From Ramlibacter tataouinensis (GTDB lineage: Bacteria > Pseudomonadota > Gammaproteobacteria > Burkholderiales > Burkholderiaceae_C): a stretch of 64,000 bases of DNA. The stretch is taken from NCBI GenBank assembly GCA_002427815.1, contig DIZF01000016.1, forward strand, positions 184,954 through 248,953, written 5' to 3'. Shown here piece by piece: positions 17,295-26,871 of this stretch. The translations under genes and the position numbers were made by a program. Positions within the stretch are counted from its first letter, which is position 1; each line of letters begins with the position of its first letter. The notes under the pieces were generated by a model that had not been told where the DNA came from, ran no database searches, and saw nothing but the letters and a program-made list of their open reading frames with translations.

Positions 17295-17690
17295 TCATGG
17301 GTTTTTTGCCGCCAGCTTCAGTAAGGGCTTTTCCTCGCTCCCGTCGATCGGCTTCAGATGACCGGAAATGACGGCACCCTGATGCATTTCAAGGGCCTTG
17401 TAGCGCACATCCCCTTCGATCCGGGCTTTTGGCTGCAGTTCCAGCAGTTCGCTGGCAAACACCGGCCCGCGCACCGTGCCGTTGATGATCACGTGATCGG
17501 CATGGACCTCGCCCTGCACCACCGCGGCCTCCGAAATCACCAGGATGCTGGGCTGCTCGGGGTTGGCCCGGGTATCGCCGAACACTTCGCCGTCGATGCG
17601 CAGGCCCTCGGTGAACCTGAGGTTGCCCTCGATGCGGCTGCCATGGGCGATCAGGCTCTTGATGGGCGGTTGCCCCTTGTTGCCAAACAT
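17295..17690 (-). CDS. Bactofilin family cytoskeletal protein
   Basis: 131 residues. A short tail leads into a beta-helix core (SLIAHGSRIEGNLRFTEGLRIDGEVFGD, then repeating hydrophobic strands to about residue 110), the DUF583/bactofilin fold. Bactofilins polymerise without nucleotide and position cell-wall enzymes; the M23 peptidase two genes away would be a natural partner. The start is at 17690, 23 bases after the upstream gene's stop, so both are probably cotranscribed. Confidence 0.92.
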   Translation of the reverse strand: MFGNKGQPPIKSLIAHGSRIEGNLRFTEGLRIDGEVFGDTRANPEQPSILVISEAAVVQGEVHADHVIINGTVRGPVFASELLELQPKARIEGDVRYKALEMHQGAVISGHLKPIDGSEEKPLLKLAAKNP

Positions 17691-17713
17691 GCTTGCTCCT
17701 GGACGAATGCTGG

Positions 17714-18421
17714 TTACAGTTTGATGCTCTGGACGGCACGGGTGGCCGTGCCTTCCGTCACCTTGGCGGATACGTTTTTTACCACGGCTTGCGGCGGCAG
17801 GTCGACCATGCCTTCGGCGCGCCGGTACTGGCGGAACTGCAGCGGCTGGGGGCTCCCGTTCAATTCCATCATCCAGGGCTTGCCATTGAGGGTGCCGCTC
17901 ATGCTCATCTCCAGCTTGCCGCGGAACTCAGGCGCGTTCTTGACCGGCTGGATCACCAGCACCAGCCATTTGAGCTGGGTTCCACCCAGCACTTCGGCCT
18001 GCAAGCCACGGATCGCGACAGCCCCCTCCCCGCTGGTGGGCAGCAGGCGCTGGAAAAAGCCCAGGTCGTCGCGCAGGCCCTGATTCTCGGCCTCCAGCGC
18101 CCGGATCTGGGCGGTCATGCGTTCCTGGGCGGTTTTTTCGGCCGTGAGCAGACTGGCGGCGGTGTTGGAGATCGACTTCGCCTGGTCCTGTTCCAGGCGC
18201 AGCCTGGCCAGCTCGGCGCGCAGGCTCACCACCTCTTCCTTGGTGGCGCTGTCGAAACCGGCGATGCTCTTGCCGAACTCGAACGCCCAGAGCCCCAGCG
18301 CCGCGCAAAACCCCAGCACCAGCGCCGCTCCCAGCCAGCGCAGGGGCCAGGGCAGCGCACTGCGCACCGCCATGCGGGGTGCGCTGATGGTCAGGCGGCG
18401 GCGAAGAAGGCGGAATCGCAT
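17714..18421 (-). CDS. DUF6776-like single-pass membrane protein with coiled coil
   Basis: 235 residues. A basic N-terminus precedes one membrane helix (about 29-50), then a heptad-rich coiled coil (about 60-120), then a beta-rich domain that includes LKWLVLVIQPVKNAPEFRGKLEM. This is the layout of the DUF6776 proteins commonly found next to bactofilin in Burkholderiales. I infer a scaffold linking bactofilin polymers to the membrane; no enzymatic residues are evident. Confidence 0.72.
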   Translation of the reverse strand: MRFRLLRRRLTISAPRMAVRSALPWPLRWLGAALVLGFCAALGLWAFEFGKSIAGFDSATKEEVVSLRAELARLRLEQDQAKSISNTAASLLTAEKTAQERMTAQIRALEAENQGLRDDLGFFQRLLPTSGEGAVAIRGLQAEVLGGTQLKWLVLVIQPVKNAPEFRGKLEMSMSGTLNGKPWMMELNGSPQPLQFRQYRRAEGMVDLPPQAVVKNVSAKVTEGTATRAVQSIKL

Positions 18422-18480
18422 CTCATCAATGGTGCCCGAAGAATGACCTTTTGACGATCCGGCTTCACCCGGATTCCGGG

Positions 18481-18516
18481 CAAAAGAAAAGCCGCAACAA
18501 GCGAACTTGTGCGGCT
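18481..18516 (-). terminator. Rho-independent terminator of rplM-rpsI
   Basis: On the minus strand AGCCGC-ACAAG pairs across a TTCG loop with CTTGT-GCGGCT (one bulged base), followed at once by TTTTCTTTTG. Stem at 18490-18516, T-tract at 18481-18489. It starts 22 bases after the rpsI stop. Confidence 0.9.
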
Positions 18517-18538
18517 CGGATTCCAGCGAAGAAGCGGA

Positions 18539-18931
18539 TCAGCGCTTGCTGAACTGCTTGCGACGGCGTGCGGAGTGCAGGCCGACCTTCTTGCGCTCGA
18601 CCTCGCGGGCGTCGCGGGTGACGAAACCGGCCTGGCTCAGGGCCGGCTTGAGCGCCGCGTCGTAGTCGATCAGGGCCCGCGTGATGCCGTGGCGCGCCGC
18701 GCCGGCCTGGCCCGACTCGCCGCCGCCATGGACGTTGATCTTGATGTCAAACGTCTCGACGTGGTTCGTCAGAAACAGGGGTTGCTTGACGATCATGATC
18801 GAGGTCTGGCGACCGAAGAACTCCTGGATGTCCTTGTCGTTGACCGTGATCTTGCCCGTGCCTTTTTTCATGAACACGCGGGCCACGCTGGATTTGCGAC
18901 GGCCGGTGCCATTGTTCCATTCACCAATCAT
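18539..18931 (-). CDS. rpsI: 30S ribosomal protein S9
   Basis: 130 residues. MIGEWNNGTGRRKSSVARVFMKKG at the start, QPLFLTNH in the middle, and the basic C-terminal tail ending RRRKQFSKR (which reaches the P-site tRNA) are standard bS9/uS9. The ATG at 18931 was chosen over an ATG two codons earlier because it gives the usual N-terminus. It follows rplM by 12 bases. Confidence 0.98.
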   Translation of the reverse strand: MIGEWNNGTGRRKSSVARVFMKKGTGKITVNDKDIQEFFGRQTSIMIVKQPLFLTNHVETFDIKINVHGGGESGQAGAARHGITRALIDYDAALKPALSQAGFVTRDAREVERKKVGLHSARRRKQFSKR

Positions 18932-18943
18932 TCTCAAGGCTCC

Positions 18944-19372
18944 TTAGATTTCCAGCAGCTTGGGCTGCTGGGCGGTGTGAGGGTGCTCGGCACCGCCATA
19001 CACCTTGAGTTTCTTGATCATCGCGTAGCCGAGCGGGCCCTTGGGCAGCATGCCCTTGACGGCCTTTTCCAGGGCGCGCCCCGGGTGCTTGGCTTGCATG
19101 TCGCGGAAGTTGGTGGCGCTGATGCCGCCCGGATAGCCCGAGTGGCGGTAGTAAATCTTGTCCAGGGCCTTGTTGCCCGTGACGCGGATTCTGGCTGCGT
19201 TGATGACGACAATGAAGTCGCCGGTGTCGACGTGAGGCGTGTAAATGGCCTTGTGTTTGCCGCGCAAACGGAGGGCTGCTTCGCTGGCAATCCTTCCGAG
19301 CACCTTGTCGGTGGCGTCAATCACAAACCACTCGTGCGTCACGTCAGCGGGTTTTGCGCTGAACGTTTTCAT
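18944..19372 (-). CDS. rplM: 50S ribosomal protein L13
   Basis: 142 residues, the exact family length. KTFSAKPADVTHEWFVIDA, KHKAIYTPHVDTGDFIVVINA and GMLPKGPLG are uL13 landmarks. It leads the two-gene rplM-rpsI operon, which has a clear promoter at 19526-19555 and a terminator after rpsI. Confidence 0.98.
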   Translation of the reverse strand: MKTFSAKPADVTHEWFVIDATDKVLGRIASEAALRLRGKHKAIYTPHVDTGDFIVVINAARIRVTGNKALDKIYYRHSGYPGGISATNFRDMQAKHPGRALEKAVKGMLPKGPLGYAMIKKLKVYGGAEHPHTAQQPKLLEI

Positions 19373-19525
19373 GAGTATCTTTCGACGTGGTTTGGCGGGC
19401 CCTTTTCCACGGTCGGTGTTCTTCTAGGCGAGAACCTCTTAGGTGGGCTATCCGCAAGTCTGCGATCTTCATCGCAGGCGTTCCGAATCTCTGACGCGGG
19501 GCCACAAGGCGCTGCAGAGCCGAAC

Positions 19526-19555
19526 ATTATACGAAGAATCAAGGACTTAGCGCAA
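19526..19555 (-). promoter_or_regulatory. Promoter of rplM-rpsI
   Basis: On the minus strand TTGCGC (19555-19550) and a perfect TATAAT (19531-19526) are separated by 18 bases. The expected transcription start near 19519 leaves a leader of about 145 bases that could fold around the inverted repeat near 19460-19480 (TGCGATC, TTCATCGCA); control by a ribosomal protein is possible but unproven. Confidence 0.8.
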
Positions 19556-19595
19556 GCCAGCCGGTTGAGTGGGGGCCGGCGGTTACCATCGCCGC

Positions 19596-20516
19596 ATGTT
19601 CAGTTATCGCCATGCCTTCCACGCCGGCAGCCACGCCGATGTGCTCAAGCACACGATGCTGATCGCCATCCTGCGCCACCTGACGCAAAAGGACGCCGGC
19701 CTCACGGTCATCGACACCCATGCAGGGGCCGGCCTGTACCGGCTCGATGGCGACTACGCCGGTACTTCCGGCGAGGCGGCGGATGGCGTGGTGAAGCTGT
19801 TTGCGGCGCTGGCGCCGGCCGACGGCGCGAAGGCTGCGATCCTGGACGTAGCGCCGCTGCTGCAGGACTACCTGGAAATGGTGGCCGGCTTCAATCCCTC
19901 CGGCCAGCTGAAGATCTATCCGGGCTCGCCCTTCATCGTCCAGCAGCTGCTGCGCGAGGAAGCCCGCGACAAGCTCAAGCTGTTCGAACTGCACCCCACC
20001 GACAGCAAGGCCCTGGCCGCCAACATCGCCCAGTTGAAGGCCGGCCGGCAGGTCGCCGTGGCCCGCCAGGACGGCTTCGAGGGCCTGAAAGCCTTCCTGC
20101 CGCCGCCGTCGCGCCGGGCGCTGGTGCTGATCGACCCGAGCTACGAGATCAAGAGCGATTACGCCAAAGTGAGCGCCTGCATACAAGACAGCTTCCAGCG
20201 CTTTTCGACCGGGACCTATGCGGTCTGGTATCCCGTCATTCCCCGTCCGGAGGCGCATGAACTGCCGCGCCGGCTGAAGACGCTGGCAACCCAAGCCGGC
20301 AAACCCTGGCTGCATGCCACTCTGGCCATTGGGCAGGCCGACGACCGGAACATCCCCGGGGAGCCGGATCGCGGCCAGGGCCTCACGGCCAGCGGCATGT
20401 TCGTCGTCAACCCGCCGCATACCCTCAAGCCCGCCCTGCAGGCAGCCCTGCCCCAGTTGCTGCAGCTGCTGGGCCGGGGTCGCGGCAAGGGCCAGATCGT
20501 CGAATCCGGCGGATAG
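19596..20516 (+). CDS. rlmJ: 23S rRNA (adenine(2030)-N6)-methyltransferase RlmJ
   Basis: 306 residues. The N-terminal MFSYRHAFHAGSHADVLKH is the family hallmark, with the SAM-binding IDTHAGAGLY and the catalytic DPSYE (a D-P-P-Y-type motif written DPSY). RlmJ methylates A2030 of 23S rRNA. Divergent from rplM with the rplM promoter in between; convergent with the CAP-domain gene (10 bases between stops). Confidence 0.94.
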   Translation: MFSYRHAFHAGSHADVLKHTMLIAILRHLTQKDAGLTVIDTHAGAGLYRLDGDYAGTSGEAADGVVKLFAALAPADGAKAAILDVAPLLQDYLEMVAGFNPSGQLKIYPGSPFIVQQLLREEARDKLKLFELHPTDSKALAANIAQLKAGRQVAVARQDGFEGLKAFLPPPSRRALVLIDPSYEIKSDYAKVSACIQDSFQRFSTGTYAVWYPVIPRPEAHELPRRLKTLATQAGKPWLHATLAIGQADDRNIPGEPDRGQGLTASGMFVVNPPHTLKPALQAALPQLLQLLGRGRGKGQIVESGG

Positions 20517-20526
20517 GCCGCCGCGC

Positions 20527-21255
20527 TTACCCCCCGCCCAGTTCCATCGTCCAGACGTTGTTCACGCAGGCCACCGCCACCTCGGTGAAGAGCGGATTCA
20601 TGATGTTTCGGCAGTGAGGCTCGCTGCCCAGCCACGCCGCAATAACCGAATCGACCGAGGATTGCCCGTAGGCAATGTTTTCACCGGCAGTGAAAAAGCC
20701 ATACCCTTCGGCAGAAAGGCGCTGCCAGAACGGGACTCCTTCGGGAGTGTCGTGCGCGAAATAGTTGCGCGCGGCCATGTCCAGGGTATGGCGTGCGGCC
20801 GCCGAGAACAGGATATCGTTCCATCGCAGCGCAGAGACGCGCGGCAGGGTCTCCATGCCGCAGACGTAGCCGTCGGAACGCGCGGCGTTGACGCGTTGCA
20901 GCACCGCATCACGCAAACCCGGGAGCGAGCAACTGGTGGCGTCGGTCAGTTGGATCAGCGTTCCGGAAGCGCCGGGCGCCACTGGCGCCAACACTGGGGT
21001 TGGCGCCGGTGATTCAACCGGGGCCGCAGCCGGGCTGGGAGCAGGCACCGCTGGGCCCGCAACGGGTGCCGGCGCCGGAGCGGGCGCCACCGGTGTCGGA
21101 GCGGCTGCCGCTGCGGCCGAAGTGGCCGGTGCGACTTCAGCGGACGTGACTTGCGAGGCTACGTCCGCCCCGCCGCCTCCGCAGGCTTGCAACAAAAGGA
21201 TGAGGGAGGCCAGCGTGAGGCGCCAAGTGCCTGAGCGAGTGATGTCAATTTGCAT
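20527..21255 (-). CDS. CAP/SCP-domain lipoprotein
   Basis: 242 residues. The signal peptide ends in lipobox LLQAC followed by GGGG. An Ala/Pro/Val linker with tandem PAPAP-type units spans about residues 40-95. The CAP domain (about 105-242) has ALRWNDILFSAAARHTLDMAARNYFAH, then GENIAYGQSSVDSVIAAWLGSEPHCRNIMNP, matching the bacterial SCP/PR-1 (YkwD-like) pattern with its His and Glu residues. Function of bacterial CAP proteins is poorly defined. Divergent from paaA across 133 bases holding the operator. Confidence 0.85.
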   Translation of the reverse strand: MQIDITRSGTWRLTLASLILLLQACGGGGADVASQVTSAEVAPATSAAAAAAPTPVAPAPAPAPVAGPAVPAPSPAAAPVESPAPTPVLAPVAPGASGTLIQLTDATSCSLPGLRDAVLQRVNAARSDGYVCGMETLPRVSALRWNDILFSAAARHTLDMAARNYFAHDTPEGVPFWQRLSAEGYGFFTAGENIAYGQSSVDSVIAAWLGSEPHCRNIMNPLFTEVAVACVNNVWTMELGGG

Positions 21256-21350
21256 GGGCGGAGTCTATGTGCCGCCGGATGAGCGTGTAACAGAGGTTCT
21301 GACGCGGCCCGCGGCCTGAAAATCCGAGGCCGAGCTCTCGAACGCCCATT

Positions 21351-21370
21351 AACAGACCGATCGGTCGGTT
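21351..21370. promoter_or_regulatory. TetR-type operator upstream of paaA (PaaR-like box)
   Basis: AACAGACCGATCGGTCGGTT is a near-perfect 20-base palindrome (one mismatched pair). The ACCGACCGGTCGGT-like core resembles the sites bound by TetR-family PaaR repressors of phenylacetate genes in betaproteobacteria. It sits 18 bases ahead of the paaA ATG, overlapping any -35 for the TACACT at 21377-21382. No paaR gene is in the window. Confidence 0.75.
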
Positions 21371-21388
21371 AATTGCTACACTGGTGTT

Positions 21389-22404
<1,016 letters not shown>

Positions 22405-22408
<4 letters not shown>

Positions 22409-22785
22409 GCAACAACGCAGGCACGACGCTGCCCTCCCCTGGCCAGGGGAGGGATGGGGAGGGGTCGATCGCCAATAGCGGCCTTCAGGCCAGCGCGTCC
22501 GCAGGACGCGAATGGCCTCTTTGGGAAGTATTCGTTCGTTCGAAGCAAGGCCTCGAACACAAGCACTGCGGCAGTCTGCACGCGGCCGATGCGCAGCAGG
22601 CGCTGCAGATGGCGCGCGACGTCTATACGCGGCGGCAGGAAGGCGTGAGCATCTGGGTCGTGCCTTCGGCGTTGATCACCGCCAGCGAACCGCAGGACAA
22701 GGCCGAGTTCTTCGAGCCCGCCGGCGACAAGATCTACCGCCATCCCGGCTTCTATGCGATTCCCGACGAAGTGGGCCACATGTGA
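22405..22785 (+). CDS. paaB: Phenylacetyl-CoA epoxidase subunit PaaB with an N-terminal insertion
   Basis: 126 residues, about 30 longer than usual PaaB. The family sequence starts at residue 36 (EWPLWEVFVRSKQGLEHKHCG) and runs normally to PDEVGHM. Residues 8-35 are encoded by a set of perfect hairpins (22432-22453, 22480-22491, 22495-22509), related to the GC-rich element in uvrA. PaaB is a structural subunit bridging PaaA and PaaC. The start overlaps the paaA stop as ATGA, so coupled translation pins the start upstream of the insertion. Confidence 0.94.
22428..22509. repeat. Compound palindromic insertion inside paaB (E1)
   Basis: A perfect palindrome with 11-base halves (CCCTCCCCTGG and its complement) at 22432-22453 continues as GATGGGGAGGGG. 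It is followed by GGCC-TTCA-GGCC at 22480-22491 and GCGTCC-GCA-GGACGC at 22495-22509. The first part is akin to one hairpin of the twin-hairpin elements at 54101 and 57589. The reading frame is open across all of it. Confidence 0.8.
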
Positions 22786-23594
22786 TGGCCGCCCAGACGC
22801 CAGCCGGTGCCGCCGTGGCACCGGTCGAGTACCTGCTGCATCTGGCTGACAACGCGCTGGTCCTGGGCCAGCGCAATGCCGAATGGTGCGGCCATGGGCC
22901 GGTGCTGGAAGAAGACATCGCCATGGCCAACATCAGCCTCGACCTGATCGGGCAAGCCCGCCTGCTGTACCAGCACGCCGCCGCGCTGATGGGCCAGGAC
23001 GTCAGCGAAGACCGGCTGGCCTACTTCCGCGACACGCGCCAGTTCCGCAACCACACGCTGGTGGAGCTGCCGCACCACGGCCCGCTGGCCGGGACCGCGG
23101 CCACGGACCGCGACTACGCAACGACCATCGTCCGCAATTTCCTGTACAGCAGCTTCGCCCTGTTGCTGTGGATGGAGTTGCAAAGCGCGGCCGACGCGCA
23201 GCTGGCGGCGATCGCCGCGCGAGCCGTGAAGGAAACGCGCTACCACCTGCGCCACGCCCGCGACTGGCTGGTGCGGCTGGGCGACGGCACCGACGAGTCG
23301 CATGATCGCGCGCAGGCGGCGCTGGATCACCTCATGCCATACACCCAGGAGTTCTGGAGCGACTGGGACGCGCAAGCGCTGGCGGTGGCGGCCGGAACCG
23401 GTGTGGACCCGCGCAGCTTGCAAGCGGCCTGGAACACCGAGGTCGATGCCGCGCTTGCCGAAGCGACGCTGCGCCGCCCGGCTCCCGGTGGCTTCGTGCC
23501 GCGCGGCAAGGAAGGCCTGCACTCCGAACACCTGGGCTACCTGCTGGCTGAGATGCAAAGCCTGGCGCGCGAGCATCCGGACGCGCGATGGTGA
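22785..23594 (+). CDS. paaC: Phenylacetyl-CoA epoxidase subunit PaaC
   Basis: 269 residues. EYLLHLADNALVLGQRNAEWCGHGPVLEEDIAMANISLDLIGQ is the PaaC beginning, with ARDWLVRLGDGTDES and GGFVPRGKEGLHSEHLGYLLAEMQ later. PaaC is a ferritin-like but catalytically inactive partner of PaaA. The ATG at 22785 shares one base with the paaB stop. Confidence 0.96.
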   Translation: MAAQTPAGAAVAPVEYLLHLADNALVLGQRNAEWCGHGPVLEEDIAMANISLDLIGQARLLYQHAAALMGQDVSEDRLAYFRDTRQFRNHTLVELPHHGPLAGTAATDRDYATTIVRNFLYSSFALLLWMELQSAADAQLAAIAARAVKETRYHLRHARDWLVRLGDGTDESHDRAQAALDHLMPYTQEFWSDWDAQALAVAAGTGVDPRSLQAAWNTEVDAALAEATLRRPAPGGFVPRGKEGLHSEHLGYLLAEMQSLAREHPDARW

Positions 23595-24082
23595 ACCGCG
23601 TGGAACGAGCCTGGCAGGCACTCGAGGCCATTCCCGACCCGGAGATTCCGGTGGTGTCGATCCGCGAACTCGGCATCCTGCGCGAAATCAACGAGCGCGA
23701 CGGCGCTCTGGAAGTGGTGATCACGCCCACCTACAGCGGCTGCCCGGCCATGGGCCAGATCGAGGACGACGTGCGGGCCGCTTTGGCCGGTCTCGATCTG
23801 TCCGCCCGGGTGGTCACACGGCTGTCGCCAGCCTGGACCACCGACTGGATCGGCGAGGAGGCAAGGCAGAAGCTGCGGGCTTTCGGGATCTCGCCGCCGC
23901 ATGCCGCAGGGCCGTCCAACGTCGTGCGTTTCGCGCGACCGGCCGCGGCACTCGCGGTGGCGTGTCCGCATTGCGGCTCGGACAACACTACCGAGACCTC
24001 GCACTTCAGCTCCACCGCGTGCAAGGCGCTGTTCAAGTGCCTGGATTGCCTCGAGCCTTTCGATTACTTCAAGCCCTATTGA
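23588..24082 (+). CDS. paaD: Phenylacetate pathway protein PaaD (iron-sulphur assembly-like)
   Basis: 164 residues. The N-terminal DUF59/MIP18-like domain (IPDPEIPVVSIRELGILRE, then TPTYSGCPAMGQIEDDV) is followed by a Cys4 tail, CPHCGSDNT and CKALFKCLDC, as in PaaD/PaaJ. It is thought to help mature the diiron or Fe-S centres of the epoxidase. Overlaps paaC by seven bases. Confidence 0.95.
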   Translation: MVNRVERAWQALEAIPDPEIPVVSIRELGILREINERDGALEVVITPTYSGCPAMGQIEDDVRAALAGLDLSARVVTRLSPAWTTDWIGEEARQKLRAFGISPPHAAGPSNVVRFARPAAALAVACPHCGSDNTTETSHFSSTACKALFKCLDCLEPFDYFKPY

Positions 24083-24107
24083 CTTGGGCAAGCTCCAGCG
24101 CTGCTTC

Positions 24108-25199
24108 ATGGCCATTCATTTCCATCGCCTCACCGTCGCCCGGGTCACGCCGGACGCCGCGGGGTCGGCCGCGATCACGCTGGCCGTGCCGCCCGCCTTG
24201 CGCGCCACGTTCGACTTCCAGCCGGGCCAGTTCCTGACGCTGCGCTCGCACATCGATGGCCAGGAGACGCGGCGCAGCTATTCGATCTGCAGCCCGCACC
24301 AGCGCTACCTGGAGCGCGGCGAAATGGACGTCGGCGTCAAGCCGGTTGCCGGCGGCGTCTTCTCGCGCTGGGCCCTCGCGCAGCTGCGGCCCGGCACCCC
24401 CATCGAAGCCATGCCGCCGGACGGCCGCTTCACCCCGCGGTTGCCGGGGGCCAGGCACCGTGTCGCCTTTGCCGCGGGCTCGGGCATCACGCCGGTGCTC
24501 TCCATCATCGCCAGCACATTGGCGGGGCAGCCCGATGCCACCTTCACCCTGGTCTACGGCAACCAGCGCGTCAACACCATCATGTTCAGCGAAGCCTTGC
24601 AGGACCTCAAGGACCGCTATCCGGCACGCCTTGCGCTGGTGCACCTGCTGTCGCGGCAGGCCCAGGACGTGGAGCTGCTGCACGGCCGCATCGACGAGGC
24701 GAAGGTCGGTGAATTGCTGCGCACCATGCTGCCGCCTCAATCCATCGACGAGGTCTTCCTGTGCGGACCGGAAGGCATGATCGAATCCGCGCGGCGGGCG
24801 TTGTTGGCAGCGGGGGTGGGGGCCGAGCGCATCCACGCCGAGCGTTTCTTCAGCGAAAGCACTGCACCCGCCGCGATGCCCCGCGCTCACGCTGCGACCG
24901 GCAGCTACAGCTCGTTGCGCCGACACCGGCTCGAGGTGGTGCTGGACGGCAAGACCCACCAGTTGGCGATGGACGCCGGCGACAAGGTGCTCGACGTGGC
25001 CCTGGACGCCGGGCTGGACCTGCCCTACTCGTGCCGGGGCGGCGTCTGCTGCACCTGCCGCGCCCGCGTGCTGGAAGGCACGGTGGAGATGGAGAAGAAC
25101 TTCACGCTGGAGCCCTGGGAAGTCGCGAAAGGATTCGTCCTGACCTGCCAGTCGCGGCCGTTGAGCGAAAGGGTCTTGGTGAGCTACGATGAGCGCTGA
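24108..25199 (+). CDS. paaE: Phenylacetyl-CoA epoxidase reductase PaaE
   Basis: 363 residues. A ferredoxin-NADP reductase-like module occupies about 1-245 (FAD site RRSYSICSPH, NAD site VAFAAGSGITPVLSII), then a plant-type [2Fe-2S] ferredoxin domain with Cys ligands in YSCRGGVCCTCRARV and LTCQS. It passes NADPH electrons to PaaA. The ATG at 24108 begins 25 bases after paaD. No paaK, paaG or paaZ follows, so only the epoxidase module is at this locus. Confidence 0.95.
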   Translation: MAIHFHRLTVARVTPDAAGSAAITLAVPPALRATFDFQPGQFLTLRSHIDGQETRRSYSICSPHQRYLERGEMDVGVKPVAGGVFSRWALAQLRPGTPIEAMPPDGRFTPRLPGARHRVAFAAGSGITPVLSIIASTLAGQPDATFTLVYGNQRVNTIMFSEALQDLKDRYPARLALVHLLSRQAQDVELLHGRIDEAKVGELLRTMLPPQSIDEVFLCGPEGMIESARRALLAAGVGAERIHAERFFSESTAPAAMPRAHAATGSYSSLRRHRLEVVLDGKTHQLAMDAGDKVLDVALDAGLDLPYSCRGGVCCTCRARVLEGTVEMEKNFTLEPWEVAKGFVLTCQSRPLSERVLVSYDER

Positions 25200-25258
25200 A
25201 ACGCAGTACCGGCCCGCCGCAGCCGAAACACGGCGGCCACGCTACCGTTGCAAAGCTC

Positions 25259-26017
25259 ATGAACGTCCTTTCCGGCACACCCCGAGGCTGGCTGCTCGAA
25301 ACACCCCAGCTCGACCTCTCGCACCCCGACATTCACAGCGCCGCGCTCCAGCTGACGCAATCGGCGCCCGGAGCGCGTGAACGGGTGCTTGCCATCCACG
25401 ACTTCGTGCGGCGCGTGCCGTTCGGTGCCTTCTCCGATGTAAGCCATGTGCGCGCCAGCGACGTGCTGCGCGCCAACCGGGGCGACTGCCACTCCAAGGG
25501 CGTGCTGTTCGTGGCGCTGTGCCGGGCGGCCGGGGTGCCGGCGCGGCTCAATTTCCTGCGCATCGCCCCGCGCTACCTGAACGGCATCCTGGAAAAAAGG
25601 CCCCAATCGCTGGCGCATGCGGTGGGCCAGGTGCTGATAGCCGGGCGCTGGATCAGCACCGACGGTTACGTGGTCGATCCCGTCCTGTTCGCCCATGCGT
25701 GGCAGCTGCTGCGCCTGAAGCAGGGCGACTCCGGCTGGGGCATCGTCGGCGATGCGAAGGCGCTGTGGGACGGCGAGACCGACTGTCTCCAGCAGTTTGC
25801 CCCCGAGGACGTGATGCACGACTACGGTCCCTACGACGATGCGGCGGAGTTCTACGAGGCGCTCAGCCATGACCAGCGCGCGCCCAGCTGGGTCACCCGC
25901 CTCGCCTACGCGCTGACGGCCCAGCTGGTCAACCGCCGGGCGGCGAAATTGCGCGACATGGCAGCTCTGGGCGACGACGCCGACCATCCGGGAGCAGCCG
26001 GGCCGAGCAGCTCATAG
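25259..26017 (+). CDS. Transglutaminase-like domain protein
   Basis: 252 residues with no signal peptide. The papain-like triad is visible: Cys in NRGDCHSKGVLFVALCRAAGVPAR, His in SLAHAVGQVLIAGRWI and Asp in STDGYVVDP. This is the bacterial transglutaminase-core (arylamine/peptidase-like) fold; members hydrolyse amide bonds or form cross-links. The specific role is unknown. It is 59 bases after paaE on the same strand but is not a known paa gene. Confidence 0.82.
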   Translation: MNVLSGTPRGWLLETPQLDLSHPDIHSAALQLTQSAPGARERVLAIHDFVRRVPFGAFSDVSHVRASDVLRANRGDCHSKGVLFVALCRAAGVPARLNFLRIAPRYLNGILEKRPQSLAHAVGQVLIAGRWISTDGYVVDPVLFAHAWQLLRLKQGDSGWGIVGDAKALWDGETDCLQQFAPEDVMHDYGPYDDAAEFYEALSHDQRAPSWVTRLAYALTAQLVNRRAAKLRDMAALGDDADHPGAAGPSSS

Positions 26018-26043
26018 CCAGCGAGGCCGGCCCCGGCAAGGGG

Positions 26044-26871
26044 TCAGGCCGGCAGGCGCCGGCAGATTTCGAGCGCGGCCGCGCTCTGGTTCATCGTGTA
26101 GAAGTGCAGGCCGGGCACCCCGCCCGCGCGCAACTGCTCGCACAGCCGGGCCACCACGTCCAGGCCGAAGGACTTGATCGACGCGCTGTCGTCCCCGTAG
26201 CTTTGCAGGCGCAGGCGAATCCAGCGCGGGATCTCGGCGCCGCAGGCATCGGAAAATCGCATCAGCTGCGTGGAACTGGTGATCGGCATGATGCCCGGAA
26301 CCACCGGCACGTCGAGGCCCAGCTTGCGAACTTCGTCGACAAAACGAAAATACGAGTCGGCGTTGTAGAAATACTGGGTGATCGCGCCATCGGCGCCGGC
26401 CCGGATCTTTGCGGCGAACGCCTGCAGGTCGGCCTCGGGCGAGCGCGCTTGCGGATGCACCTCGGGGTAGCAGGCCACCTCGATGCGGAACGCGTCGCCG
26501 GTCTCGGCACGGACGAAAGCCACCAGGTCGCTGGCGTACTGGAACTCGCCGCCGGTGCCCCAGCCGCTGGGCAGGTCGCCGCGCAGCGCGATCAGCCGCT
26601 TCACGCCCATGTCGCGCAGCATGGCCAGCTGTTCGCGCACCTTGGTCCGGGTCGCGCCGATGCAGGAGAAATGCGACGCTGCATCGACCCCTTCGGCGAG
26701 GATTTCCTGCACGGCGCCGAAGGTGCCCTCGGAGGTCGATCCGCCCGCGCCGTAGGTGACCGAGCAGAACTCGGGCTTGAGGCGGTACAGCTGCTGGCGC
26801 GCGGTGCGCAGTTTGGCGACGCCCTCCGTCGTCTTGGGCGGAAAGAATTCGAAGCTAAGCGGACAGCTCAT
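26044..26871 (-). CDS. metF: 5,10-methylenetetrahydrofolate reductase
   Basis: 275 residues. SFEFFPPKTTEG carries the catalytic Glu region, SVTYGAGGST and LRGDLPSG the FAD/folate site, and TQYFYNADSYFRFVDEV follows. MetF makes 5-methyl-THF for methionine synthesis. The ATG at 26871 shares a base with the tlyA stop, so it is the third gene of ahcY-tlyA-metF under the SAH riboswitch, coupling folate-methyl supply to the SAM cycle. Confidence 0.96.
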   Translation of the reverse strand: MSCPLSFEFFPPKTTEGVAKLRTARQQLYRLKPEFCSVTYGAGGSTSEGTFGAVQEILAEGVDAASHFSCIGATRTKVREQLAMLRDMGVKRLIALRGDLPSGWGTGGEFQYASDLVAFVRAETGDAFRIEVACYPEVHPQARSPEADLQAFAAKIRAGADGAITQYFYNADSYFRFVDEVRKLGLDVPVVPGIMPITSSTQLMRFSDACGAEIPRWIRLRLQSYGDDSASIKSFGLDVVARLCEQLRAGGVPGLHFYTMNQSAAALEICRRLPA

